Of a stretch of DNA of 64,000 bases, positions 28,174 through 37,138 are shown one piece after another. Every line of letters starts with the position of its first letter. Within the stretch, counting starts at the first letter, position 1. The notes under the pieces are model-generated. The model worked only from the letters and a program-made list of their open reading frames with translations, ran no database searches and was not told the DNA's origin. Position numbers and translations under genes: made by a program. The stretch spans positions 372,001-436,000 of the forward strand of contig NZ_CP046052.1 in the NCBI RefSeq assembly GCF_004802635.2. The letters run 5' to 3'. The stretch is from Methylocystis heyeri. GTDB lineage: Bacteria; Pseudomonadota; Alphaproteobacteria; Rhizobiales; Beijerinckiaceae.

Positions 28174-30987
28174 TCAGGCCAGGGCGCCGTGGCAGTGCTT
28201 GTATTTCTTGCCCGAGCCGCAAGGGCAGGGCTCGTTGCGGCCGACCTTGCCCCAGGTGTTCTCGTCCTGCGGGTCGCGCGGCTGGACCGGCGCGGGCGCC
28301 AGGGCGGCGGGCGAGAAATCGGCGGACGCGAGGCGGGCGTTGAGGTCGGCGAGCGTTCCCTCCTCCGCTCCGGCGCTCTCGGGGGCGGGGTGCATCATCT
28401 GCAGCGGCGGCAGTTCCGGAGGCGCCGAGGGCGGGGCCTCGAACGAGACGTCGACCCACATGAGCTGGCTGGTCACGCGGTCGTCCCAGTGCTCCATCAG
28501 GGTCTTGAACAGCTCCAGAGCCTCGGATTTATATTCGTTGAGAGGGTCGCGCTGCGCCATGCCGCGCCAGCCGATGACCTGACGAAGGTGATCGAGCGCC
28601 ACGAGGTGGTCGCGCCAGAGATAATCCAGCGATTGGAGCACGACCTGCTTTTCGATCATCCTCGCGAGGTCGGGCGTGATTCTTTCGGCCTTCGCCGCAT
28701 AGGCCGCGTCGGCGGCATGCAGCAGCCGCTCGCGGATCTCCTCGTCGGCGATGCCTTCTTCCGCAGCCCAGTCCTTGATCGGAAGATCGAGATTGAGCTT
28801 GGCCTTGACCTCTTCCGAAAGGCCCGCGACGTCCCAGGCTTCGGCGTAGGCGTCGTGCGGAATGTGGCGCGCCACCAGCCCGCCGACGACGTCCTCGCGC
28901 ATGTCCGCGACCTGCTCTTCGACGCTCAGGTCCGCCATGATCTCGCGGCGGCGCTCGAAGATCACCTTGCGCTGGTCGTTCATGACGTTGTCGAACTTCA
29001 GCACGTTCTTGCGCATGTCGAAGTTGCGCGCCTCGACCTTCTGCTGCGCCTTTTCGAGCGCCTTGTTGATCCAGGGGTGGACGATGGCTTCGCCCTCCTG
29101 AAGCCCGAGCTTGACCAGCATGGAATCCATGCGCTCGGAGCCGAAAATGCGCATCAGGTCGTCCTGCAGCGACAGGAAGAACTTGCTGCGGCCGGGGTCG
29201 CCCTGGCGGCCGGAGCGGCCGCGCAGCTGGTTGTCGATGCGCCGGCTTTCGTGGCGCTCGGTTCCGATGATGTAGAGCCCTCCCGCAGCGATCGCCTGTT
29301 CCTTGAACTTCGCGATCTCGGCGCGGATCTCGGCTTCCCTGGTTTCGAGCGCGGCCCCTTCCAGCCCGGCGCATTCCTGGGCGACGCGCATTTCCACGTT
29401 GCCGCCGAGCTGAATGTCGGTGCCGCGGCCCGCCATATTGGTCGCCACCGTGATCGCGCCGGGCACGCCCGCCTCGGCGACGATATAGGCTTCGAGCTCA
29501 TGGAAGCGCGCGTTCAGGACCGCGAAGAGTTTCGACGGCTTGCCTGCGCGCGCGGCCTGATAGAGCTTCTGCAGGGCCTTGGGATCGGAAAAGTCGATCT
29601 GGCGATAGCCCTGCTTGGCCAGATATTCGGCGAGCTGCTCGGATTTTTCGATCGAGGTCGTGCCGACCAGCAGGGGCTGCATATTGGCGCTCGCGGCCTC
29701 GATTTCCGCGGCGATCGCCTTGAGCTTCTCGTCCGCGGTCCGATAGACCTCGTCGTCTTCGTCGAGACGCTGGACCGGACGGTGGGTCGGAATCTCGATC
29801 ACGTCGAGCTTGTAGATCTCGGCGAATTCCGCCGCTTCCGTGGAGGCGGTGCCGGTCATGCCGGCGAGCTTGTCGTAGAGGCGGAAGTAGTTCTGGAAGG
29901 TGATCGACGCCAGCGTGACGTTCTCGGGCTGGACCGCCACATGCTCCTTGGCTTCCAGCGCCTGATGCAGGCCTTCCGAATAGCGCCTTCCCGGCATCAT
30001 GCGCCCGGTGAACTCGTCGATGATGACGACCTCGCCCTTGCGGACGATGTAGTCCTTGTCGCGCTGGAAAAGCTTGTGGGCGCGCAGCGCCTGGTTGATG
30101 TGATGGACGATGGTGACGTTCTGCGCCTCGTAGAGCGCGCCGTCCGTGAGGACGCCGCCTTCCGTCAGCAGCTCCTCCATATGCTCGTTGCCTGCGTCGG
30201 TCAGGCTGATGGAGCGCTGCTTCTCGTCGAGGTCGTAGTCCTCGGGGGTCAGGGAAGGAATCAGCCGGTCGATCGTGTTGTAGAGATCGGACTTGTCGTC
30301 GACGGCGCCCGAAATGATCAGAGGCGTGCGCGCCTCGTCGATGAGGATCGAATCCACCTCGTCGACGATGGCGAAGGAATGCCGGCGCTGCACCATCTGC
30401 GCCAGCTCGTATTTCATGTTGTCGCGAAGATAGTCGAAACCGAATTCGTTGTTGGTGCCGTAGGTGATGTCGCTGGCGTAGGCCGCCGCGCGGTCCTCGT
30501 CGGAAATGTCGTGGACGATGGTCCCGACCGACATGCCGAGGAACCGGTAAACCTGCCCCATCCACTCGGCGTCGCGCTTGGCGAGGTAGTCGTTCACCGT
30601 GACGACGTGCACGCCTTCGCCCTTGAGCGCGTTCAGATAGACGGGAAGGGTGGCGACCAGGGTTTTGCCCTCGCCGGTGCGCATCTCGGCGATGCCGCCC
30701 TCGTGAAGGACCATGCCGCCGACCAGCTGCACGTCGAAATGGCGTTGTCCCAGGGCGCGCTTCGCCGCTTCGCGTACGGTCGCGAAAGCCGGGACCAGAA
30801 GATCGTCGAGCTTGCGGCCGGCCGCGAGCTGTTCCCGGAATTCCTGCGTGCGCGCCCGCAACTCGTCATCCGAGAGCGCCGCCACCTCGGGCTCCAGGGC
30901 GTTGATGGCGCGGACTTTCGGCTGGTATGTTTTCAGGCGGCGGTCGTTGGCGGAGCCGAAAATTTTTCTGGCGATGGCGCCCAACAT
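28174..30987 (-). CDS. secA: Protein translocase subunit SecA
   Basis: A 937-residue ATPase motor that drives preproteins through SecYEG. Landmarks: the N-terminal [15 protein letters not shown], Walker [15 protein letters not shown], Walker B-type [19 protein letters not shown], the [16 protein letters not shown] and [25 protein letters not shown] helicase motifs, and a C-terminal SEC-C zinc motif ([14 protein letters not shown]) that binds SecB and lipids. Length is normal for alphaproteobacteria. It has a 513-bp upstream region. Confidence 0.98.
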   Translation of the reverse strand: MLGAIARKIFGSANDRRLKTYQPKVRAINALEPEVAALSDDELRARTQEFREQLAAGRKLDDLLVPAFATVREAAKRALGQRHFDVQLVGGMVLHEGGIAEMRTGEGKTLVATLPVYLNALKGEGVHVVTVNDYLAKRDAEWMGQVYRFLGMSVGTIVHDISDEDRAAAYASDITYGTNNEFGFDYLRDNMKYELAQMVQRRHSFAIVDEVDSILIDEARTPLIISGAVDDKSDLYNTIDRLIPSLTPEDYDLDEKQRSISLTDAGNEHMEELLTEGGVLTDGALYEAQNVTIVHHINQALRAHKLFQRDKDYIVRKGEVVIIDEFTGRMMPGRRYSEGLHQALEAKEHVAVQPENVTLASITFQNYFRLYDKLAGMTGTASTEAAEFAEIYKLDVIEIPTHRPVQRLDEDDEVYRTADEKLKAIAAEIEAASANMQPLLVGTTSIEKSEQLAEYLAKQGYRQIDFSDPKALQKLYQAARAGKPSKLFAVLNARFHELEAYIVAEAGVPGAITVATNMAGRGTDIQLGGNVEMRVAQECAGLEGAALETREAEIRAEIAKFKEQAIAAGGLYIIGTERHESRRIDNQLRGRSGRQGDPGRSKFFLSLQDDLMRIFGSERMDSMLVKLGLQEGEAIVHPWINKALEKAQQKVEARNFDMRKNVLKFDNVMNDQRKVIFERRREIMADLSVEEQVADMREDVVGGLVARHIPHDAYAEAWDVAGLSEEVKAKLNLDLPIKDWAAEEGIADEEIRERLLHAADAAYAAKAERITPDLARMIEKQVVLQSLDYLWRDHLVALDHLRQVIGWRGMAQRDPLNEYKSEALELFKTLMEHWDDRVTSQLMWVDVSFEAPPSAPPELPPLQMMHPAPESAGAEEGTLADLNARLASADFSPAALAPAPVQPRDPQDENTWGKVGRNEPCPCGSGKKYKHCHGALA

Positions 30988-31500
30988 GCAAGAACCTTTC
31001 TGTCTGGACCGTCGCCTGTCGCCCGCGCGGCGCGGCGCTTTCGATGAAACCTGAAAATTTCGTGGCTCACGCGGCTCCCGGCCATTCCGAGACTCGCCGC
31101 CAGATGGGTTCGCCAGGTTTCGGCTCGAATTTTTCCGCCGGAGAGATAAGAGGCGCCTCTATCCTTGTCAATGTAAGGAAAAATGGCGGGCTATCCGTTC
31201 GAACGGCGACGTTCGAGCGGCCATGGATCGCGCCAGACTAGCGGGGCCATGCGCCTTCGTACAGGATTGGCGCTCAAGTTTTGCGACAATGCCGCCTTCC
31301 GGGCGAAGACGGGACAGAGGGCTCGGCATCGCCTTTTGCCTCTATCCAGGCGGTCATGCTTCATCAACTGCAGCGCTTGATCAATAGATGCGGGATGTCT
31401 TGGAATACACATTTATTGATTCGGATCACGCTTCGAATGCCAAAGTGTTGTCGCCAGATGTCTAGCAAAAATTACTACTAATTTTTGTATTTATTCTGTT
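30988..31500. other. Intergenic region upstream of secA
   Basis: No gene recognised in 513 bp. The part near secA should carry its promoter and leader. The left-hand sequence is GC-rich and the last 120 bp (31380-31500) turn AT-rich and contain the terminator of the convergently placed deacetylase-like gene. I saw no SecM-like arrest peptide frame directly before secA. Confidence 0.5.
31466..31487 (-). terminator. AT-rich hairpin after the deacetylase-like gene
   Basis: caaaaatta pairs with taatttttg around a 4-base loop. It lies 14 bp beyond the stop at 31501 on the minus strand, but the stem is weak in GC. Confidence 0.5.
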
Positions 31501-32505
31501 CTACGGCATTTTTGTTTGTGTGAAAATGTCGTTTTTCGCCGGCGCTTCGACGATGGGGCGAAAGGGCTTCGGCATTTTGCCCTGGGCGACGAGCCGGTTG
31601 AATATTTTCAAGCCGGCCTCTTCATTGCCGTTGGGGTGAACCAGCACGATCGAACCCGGCCGGGGCGGGGGCCCCAGAGCGAGCCAGCTGTCCGATCCGA
31701 GGACGATGAGGTGCCTCTCCCGCAGTTTTTCCATCAAGGCCTCGTCGGACACGAGGCCGGGAAAGCGGAAGAACGCCGAGGGCGTCGCGCCGCCCGAGAT
31801 CATGAGCTTTTCCGTTTCAAGGATTTCCCTGCCGATGTCGACGCCAGGGGTGAGAAGATAGGTCTGGCCGTCCGGGCGACCCCGGACGTAGGGGTGCCTG
31901 AAGGAGTGGTTGACCCAACTGATGGCCAGGGCGCCGCTTTCGGCCTTGCGCTTCAGCCACTCCCAGTCGGGGCCGTGCCGCTGGATCCATAGGCCCGAGA
32001 CGGCCAGCGCGATCGGCGTCCGGGGCTCCAGCGCTTCAAAAAAGCCGCGGTCGAGTGGCTTCCGGCTCGGGCAGAGGTCGCCGGTGAGGAAGCTTCCGCC
32101 TCCCTCGCCATGAATCAATCCCGCGTTTTCCAGCACTTTGGGAATCGTATCCCCGGCGGGCTTGCGTAGCGCTGCGATAAAGCGGGTCCCGCTCTCCTCC
32201 GCATCCGAGGCGTCGGCGCAGCGCCAGCATTCGGCGCGCTCGATGCGGGTGGAGAGCGACTCGGGGTCGACCATGAACAAGAGGGCCGCGCCATTGGCTT
32301 TCATGCTTCGGATGGCGAGTCGCTTTGCGCCGGCTTCATTGGCGCAGCGCTGGAATATCGGACGATAATCCTTCAGCACAGCGCCTTCTGCGGCGACGGG
32401 GGCCGAGCACAGCCCTTCCTGCGCAAAGACGGGGGCCGTCCGGATTGAAACGATCGCTGTGACGGCGAACAATAGCGCCGCGAGTTTTTTCGGCATGGGG
32501 TTCAT
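31501..32505 (-). CDS. Exported polysaccharide-deacetylase-like protein
   Basis: About 334 residues with a signal peptide (KKLAALLFAVTAIVSIRTAP, ending near VFAQ). The NodB-like fold is suggested by SWVNHSFRHPYVRG (the metal-binding H-x3-H motif) and FFRFPGLVSDEAL (the RFPG motif). The first metal-binding motif of active deacetylases, usually an Asp-Asp pair, is not evident: the corresponding stretch reads IALAVSGLW. It may be a degenerate or carbohydrate-binding member. Starts at 32505 and 32496 are both possible and neither has a good ribosome site. The start codon abuts that of the divergent GNAT gene with no bases between. Confidence 0.66.
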   Translation of the reverse strand: MNPMPKKLAALLFAVTAIVSIRTAPVFAQEGLCSAPVAAEGAVLKDYRPIFQRCANEAGAKRLAIRSMKANGAALLFMVDPESLSTRIERAECWRCADASDAEESGTRFIAALRKPAGDTIPKVLENAGLIHGEGGGSFLTGDLCPSRKPLDRGFFEALEPRTPIALAVSGLWIQRHGPDWEWLKRKAESGALAISWVNHSFRHPYVRGRPDGQTYLLTPGVDIGREILETEKLMISGGATPSAFFRFPGLVSDEALMEKLRERHLIVLGSDSWLALGPPPRPGSIVLVHPNGNEEAGLKIFNRLVAQGKMPKPFRPIVEAPAKNDIFTQTKMP

Positions 32506-32955
32506 ATGGCTTGCGACGAAGGGTTTGACCAGCCGACGCTTCAGTTCAGCTTTCAGATCGACGAAGCGGGCGAGTCCCCTTTTGTCGCGGTGTTGCTGGC
32601 GGCGGAGATCGCTCCGAAATTCGGACCGCGCGACGAGCGGCCCTTTTCGATTCTGGCGAGCGACCAGCAGGGCGTTTTCATCGGCGGAGCGAATGGTCAA
32701 TCCCATTGGCGATGGCTCTATGTCAGGCATTTTTTCGTGGCCCCGGAATGGCGGCGGCGGGGCCTCGGGCGCCGGCTCATGGCGCAGGTCGAGGCTCTCG
32801 CCAGGGCGAGAGAGTGCGTCGGGATATATCTCGATACATTCGAGGAAAGCGCGGCCCGTTTTTATGAGAGCTGCGGCTTTGCGCGCTGCGGCGGAATCGA
32901 GAATTTTCCTCCCGGCGCGGCGCGGATTTATCTGAAGAAAGAGCTGTTTTTCTAG
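32506..32955 (+). CDS. GNAT-family N-acetyltransferase
   Basis: A 149-residue acetyltransferase. The acetyl-CoA loop is in VAPEWRRRGLGRRLMAQVEALAR (motif A, R/Q-x-x-G-x-G/A) around residues 82-104, followed by CVGIYLDTFEESAARFYESCGF (motif B with the family's FYe.cGF). Substrate unknown. The ATG directly abuts the start codon of the divergent deacetylase-like gene, with GGGG a few bases upstream as the only ribosome-site candidate. Confidence 0.85.
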   Translation: MACDEGFDQPTLQFSFQIDEAGESPFVAVLLAAEIAPKFGPRDERPFSILASDQQGVFIGGANGQSHWRWLYVRHFFVAPEWRRRGLGRRLMAQVEALARARECVGIYLDTFEESAARFYESCGFARCGGIENFPPGAARIYLKKELFF

Positions 32956-33159
32956 CATCTTGCAGGGCAGCGGCGGGCGCCGGAACCCGGCGCGAGCCCT
33001 TCGCCGCGACGATTAACGCCGACGACCCCCGCTGCTGCTTATTCTTCGCCTACGAGAGTCAGAACTGCTGTGACGTTTTATGACATCGACCAGCAAGCGA
33101 ACAAAGGCCATGCTTAAGCCGGCTTGGTTCGAGCCCGGGCATAGCAGGGGAGTGTTTTG

Positions 33160-34017
33160 ATGTTCGGATTGAAGGCTTGCGCGGCCCTGGCTGCGATCGC
33201 CGCCACCATCGGCCTTTGCGCGCCGGTTCAGGCCGGAGCCGGCATTTCGGCCTGGGTTTCCGCAGCGGGACAGGATGTCTCCGGCTGTGGAATAGTGACC
33301 TCGCCCTGTCGCACCTTCCAATATGCCCACGACAATATTCTCGGCGCCAACGGCGGCGACATTCTGGTGCGCGACTCCGGCAACTACGGGCCGCTGAACA
33401 TCACTAAATCGGTGTCGGTCGTCAACGACAGCGCGGGCACGGCCGGAACCGGGGCGCCGGCCAACCAGACCACCATCACCGTCAACACCCTTGGCGCCGT
33501 TCTGCTCAAGGGCCTGACCCTCGACGGCGTCAACGGAGCCTACAACGGCGTCACTGTCCTCGGCCCCGGCAATGTCACGATCGCAAGCTGCACGGTGATG
33601 AATTTTAGCCGTTACGGCGTCTATATCAACGCTTCCACTGGAAACGTGAACTTTTCGATCATGGATACGCTCGTCCAGAACAGCATCCAGGGCGTTGGCA
33701 CCGACGGGATCGGCCCCTACTCGGTGAGCGGCGACCTCAACAACGTCAGGATTGTGGGTAACTCTTTAGCTGGCGTCAATGCGGCCTTCCTCGGCGCTCA
33801 ACATCTCACCATCGCCGACACGCTCATTTCCCGCAACAACGATGGACTTTTCGCCTCCGGCGCCAGCGCTGTCGTGGCCCTGCGCCATTCGACCATCACC
33901 TCGAACACACAAGGCTACAATATCGTCTCCCCGGCAGTGGTTCAAACCTATGGCGACAATGTGATCAGCGGCAATGGCGGCAACAGCGGGACGCTCACAC
34001 CGGTTTCGCCCAACTGA
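33160..34017 (+). CDS. Secreted right-handed parallel beta-helix protein
   Basis: A 285-residue exported protein. The ATG at 33160 follows an AGGGGAG site and starts a signal peptide (MFGLKACAALAAIAATIGLC, cleavage near VQAGA). The mature protein is a series of short Gly/Asn/Val-rich rungs such as AVLLKGLTLDGVNGAYNGVTVLG, with NGLxxSG-like turns (NNDGLFASGASAVVAL), typical of pectate-lyase-like or surface beta-helices. A DVSGCG...SPCRTFQ cysteine pair near the N-terminus is a usual opening for this family. No catalytic residues can be assigned. It could be an adhesin or a polysaccharide-modifying protein. Confidence 0.75.
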   Translation: MFGLKACAALAAIAATIGLCAPVQAGAGISAWVSAAGQDVSGCGIVTSPCRTFQYAHDNILGANGGDILVRDSGNYGPLNITKSVSVVNDSAGTAGTGAPANQTTITVNTLGAVLLKGLTLDGVNGAYNGVTVLGPGNVTIASCTVMNFSRYGVYINASTGNVNFSIMDTLVQNSIQGVGTDGIGPYSVSGDLNNVRIVGNSLAGVNAAFLGAQHLTIADTLISRNNDGLFASGASAVVALRHSTITSNTQGYNIVSPAVVQTYGDNVISGNGGNSGTLTPVSPN

Positions 34018-34107
34018 TGCAGCAGGGCTCTTCGGTCGGGGCGCGACGCCGGCCCGAGTATCCAAACCCGAAAGCGTAGAACGCGCTCCAACATGCTTTA
34101 GCGTCCG

Positions 34108-35589
34108 TCAGCTCGAGACGAGGCGCCCGAGTTCTTCGACCACCGCGCCAAGATCCCGCTCGGCGTCGACGCGCCTCCAGCCGATGTCGCCGGAGTCCTT
34201 GTGCATCTGCGCTTCCAGCACTTCCTGCGTCGCGTCGGAGGGATCGCCCTGGCGGGCGCCGACGCGCGCGATGCGGGCTCCAAGATCGGCTTCGAGCCAG
34301 AACCCATCAAAGGGCGCGCCGGCGTCTTGCGCGACCTGTTCGATCTCCTGCCGGCTATCGGGCCGGTCGAATACGGCGTCGACCACCGCGGGCCAGCCCG
34401 CTTTTGTAACGCTCGCCGCCTGTTCCATCATCATCTTGTAGACGCGCGCCGAAACCTCGCTGGCGTAAGCCTCGGGGGGCAGCCGCTGCGCCGGCTCGGC
34501 GCCGAACAGGCTTTTGCGCAGCCGGTCGCTGTTGATGGTTCGCGCGCCGGGCGCCGCCCCGATCGAAGGCGCCAGTTCCGCCGCGGCGCTCGATTTGCCG
34601 GAGCCGCTATATCCGCCGATCGCCACCAGCCGCGGCGAGCCGTCGCCTGCGAGGCTCTGGGCGAGACGAAAATAGTCGCCGGCCTCGGCCGGCCGGTTTT
34701 GTTCCGCGGCCACATAGGCGCGGATGGTCGCCCTCAGCGAGCAGAATAAGGGCAGGAGGGGAAGCCCGTCGGTCTCGTCGCGCCGGTCCAGATAGCGGTT
34801 GAGCGCGAGATTGGCCAACAAGGGGAGCCCCACGCGCCAGAGATCCATCAGCAGAAAGGCCAGATCGTAAAGCACGTCGACGGAGGCGAGTTCGTCCGAG
34901 AATTCCAGACAGTCGAAAGGCGTTGGCTCTCCCTCGAACACGCATATGTTGGCGAGGGTCAGGTCGCCATGGCAGAGCCGGGTCTTGCCCTGAGAGTGGC
35001 GTGCGTCGAGAAGCGGGGAAAACCGCTCCAGCAACGCGCCCAGGCGGGCGAGATGGGCGTCGACCGCCGGTCGCGGAGCCGGCGGCGTCTCGCGCAGGCT
35101 GGCTTCCGCCAGGCCGAGAACCCCGGCCATGGCTTGAGCTCCGCCCGACCGGGCGACGATCTCCGCCTTGTCGTGGAAAGCGGCCAGCCGCCGGGCCAGC
35201 CTCTCGATCAAATCGCGGCTGAGCGCGCCGGCCGCGGCCATGCGGCTGAAGGAAGCGGCGGAGTCGAAACGGCGCATCTCCACCATGGCGTCCACGAGCT
35301 CGCCGGGGCCGTCGAGTTCGAGCTCGCCGGAGCTGGAGCGCGTGATGCGCCTTGCGCCGAGGTAAAGTCTGGGAGCGAGGCGCTGATTCAGGGCGGCTTC
35401 CCGCTCGCACATTTCGAGGCGCTTCTGCGGCGTGGAGAAATCGAGATAGGGAAAGACCACGGCGCGTTTGAGTTTGAACGCCCGGCTCCGGCCCAGGATC
35501 ACGCGGGAAATATGGGTCTCGGCGATCTCGCTCGGCCCGTCGAGCGCGGCGAGATAGCGTAGCGTCTCCTCCTGCGAGTCGGCTTGCAT
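34108..35589 (-). CDS. Bifunctional APH-like kinase / AAA ATP-binding protein
   Basis: A 493-residue fusion. The N-terminal half (about 1-310) resembles aminoglycoside-phosphotransferase-like kinases: LCHGDLTLANICVFEGEPTPFDCLEF is the catalytic loop HGDLxxxN followed by the metal-binding D. The C-terminal half is a P-loop kinase with GGYSGSGKSSAAAEL as Walker A near residue 325. Proteins of this type are annotated as uncharacterised kinases. The start at 35589 removes an upstream Arg/Cys-rich extension and has a purine-rich site before it. It is last in a run with the flippase and the outer-membrane barrel, suggesting a shared surface role. Confidence 0.8.
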   Translation of the reverse strand: MQADSQEETLRYLAALDGPSEIAETHISRVILGRSRAFKLKRAVVFPYLDFSTPQKRLEMCEREAALNQRLAPRLYLGARRITRSSSGELELDGPGELVDAMVEMRRFDSAASFSRMAAAGALSRDLIERLARRLAAFHDKAEIVARSGGAQAMAGVLGLAEASLRETPPAPRPAVDAHLARLGALLERFSPLLDARHSQGKTRLCHGDLTLANICVFEGEPTPFDCLEFSDELASVDVLYDLAFLLMDLWRVGLPLLANLALNRYLDRRDETDGLPLLPLFCSLRATIRAYVAAEQNRPAEAGDYFRLAQSLAGDGSPRLVAIGGYSGSGKSSAAAELAPSIGAAPGARTINSDRLRKSLFGAEPAQRLPPEAYASEVSARVYKMMMEQAASVTKAGWPAVVDAVFDRPDSRQEIEQVAQDAGAPFDGFWLEADLGARIARVGARQGDPSDATQEVLEAQMHKDSGDIGWRRVDAERDLGAVVEELGRLVSS

Positions 35590-35674
35590 TGGGCTTTCCC
35601 CTCCGTCTGCGCCAGGAAAACACGAAACTGGTTCACAAACAGCCCCGCCGCATTGCGAGTCGACGACAGGCGGG

Positions 35675-37105
35675 TCAACAATCGGCGCGCGCCGAAACTC
35701 GCGGGCGGTAGAGAAGCAGGGTCCGCAGGCCTGCGAGATCGAGCGCCGCTGCGGTCGCAAGGTATACCGCGGCTCCTACGGCGATCTGCGCGCCCATTGC
35801 GAGCGGCCCCGGCGTCAGCGCGCGCAGTGGCAGCGCTGCGGCCAGCATGAGCGCGCTGGCGAATAAGGTCCCGAGAACGTCCCGCGCCCGCGGCCACATC
35901 GGCTCGAGCAGGAACAGCATGAGAAACAGGGCGAGCATTCCGGCGAGGCTGGACAGCGACTGGGCCAGGGCGAATTTGGCGGCGTCGGCGCCGGAGGGCA
36001 GGAATTCGATCGCGAGCAGATTGACGAGCACCGCGAACAGGGCGCCGATGATGAGCGGCGCCAACCGGTGCGAGATCTGATAGGCCGGATTGAGAGCGTA
36101 GTTGATCAGAGCGAAGGCGGCCAGGGCGGGGGCCATCAGCGTGAAGTAATGGGCGAAGGGCCCGCGGTAGTTCTGGGGTACGAAAAGGCTTTCGAAGCTC
36201 GGAAGAATGAGCCAGCACCCCAGCACCGCCGGGACGACGATGGCGAAAACGACCCCCATATTGCGCGAGACCTGGGCGCGCGCGCCCTGGGCGCCGATGG
36301 TTTTTTCCGCGCGAACCGCAATCTGGAACAGGATCACGTCCAGCGCGGAGCCGATCGCTCCCACGATGCGCACGCCGATCTCGAAAGCGAGCGAGAGCTG
36401 GCCGGCCTCGGCGAATCCGAGGGACTGCGAAACCACGACCCGGTTGAGCAGCGGCGTCGACTGATAAAGGATATTCGCGGCGATGATGGGCAATCCGTAG
36501 CCGAGGAACCTCAGCGCCAGCGCCCGGTCCGGCGCCGCCCTGCGCGCATTGGGATCGATGAGGCCCTCTCTCGCCGCCACGAGCGAGCCCGCCGCGCTGA
36601 CCATGAGGCCCAGCAGGGCGATGCGCGCGGAGCCGAGCGCGAAGGCCCCGCCGACGGTCAGGAGGAACGCCAATATGTTCTTGACGATGACGAGGACGCC
36701 GTAAGGGCGATCGAGAAAGCGCGAGCGGAGCAGGGCGCAGGAAAAATCGAACATGCCGTTGGTTATCGCCACGCCTATCGCCAGAGAGACGAGGTCGGGC
36801 GAGAGCGGGAGGTCGGGTCCGATGAAGAATGCGCCGATCGACGCCGCGCTGGCCGCAAGCCCGATCCAGACGAAAGCGCGATCCAGCGTGGCGCGGACCT
36901 GCGGCTTTTCGGCCTGGTCGCGCTGGGAGTAGAATCTGGTGGCGGCGAGCCGAAGCCAGTCGAAACAGAGCAGCTCCAAAATGACCGACGCCGCGAGCGC
37001 GACGGTGAAGCGGCCATATTCGGCGGGGCCGAGGAACTTCGCGACGAGCAGGCTGACCACGAAGTTCAGCAGGCTGTTCGCCGTGAATACCAGCATCATC
37101 CACAT
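35675..37105 (-). CDS. Wzx-like lipid/polysaccharide flippase (MOP superfamily)
   Basis: A 476-residue polytopic membrane protein with 12 or more hydrophobic segments. The opening SLLNFVVSLLVAKFLGPAEYGRFTVALA is the signature start of polysaccharide biosynthesis (Wzx/RfbX) proteins, and YGLPIIAANILYQSTPLLNRVVV is the mid-protein repeat. It should move a lipid-linked oligosaccharide across the inner membrane. The N-terminus at MWMML is a little short compared with relatives. It lies 33 bp after the outer-membrane barrel gene, on the same strand. Confidence 0.85.
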   Translation of the reverse strand: MWMMLVFTANSLLNFVVSLLVAKFLGPAEYGRFTVALAASVILELLCFDWLRLAATRFYSQRDQAEKPQVRATLDRAFVWIGLAASAASIGAFFIGPDLPLSPDLVSLAIGVAITNGMFDFSCALLRSRFLDRPYGVLVIVKNILAFLLTVGGAFALGSARIALLGLMVSAAGSLVAAREGLIDPNARRAAPDRALALRFLGYGLPIIAANILYQSTPLLNRVVVSQSLGFAEAGQLSLAFEIGVRIVGAIGSALDVILFQIAVRAEKTIGAQGARAQVSRNMGVVFAIVVPAVLGCWLILPSFESLFVPQNYRGPFAHYFTLMAPALAAFALINYALNPAYQISHRLAPLIIGALFAVLVNLLAIEFLPSGADAAKFALAQSLSSLAGMLALFLMLFLLEPMWPRARDVLGTLFASALMLAAALPLRALTPGPLAMGAQIAVGAAVYLATAAALDLAGLRTLLLYRPRVSARADC

Positions 37106-37138
37106 GCTTGCGTCTTCTCTCCGCCGGCGGAAACTTCG

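Noticed and set aside
27775-31047. 1090-codon open frame on the plus strand
   Set aside because: It is antisense to secA and the 5' part of pfp, both of which are clear.
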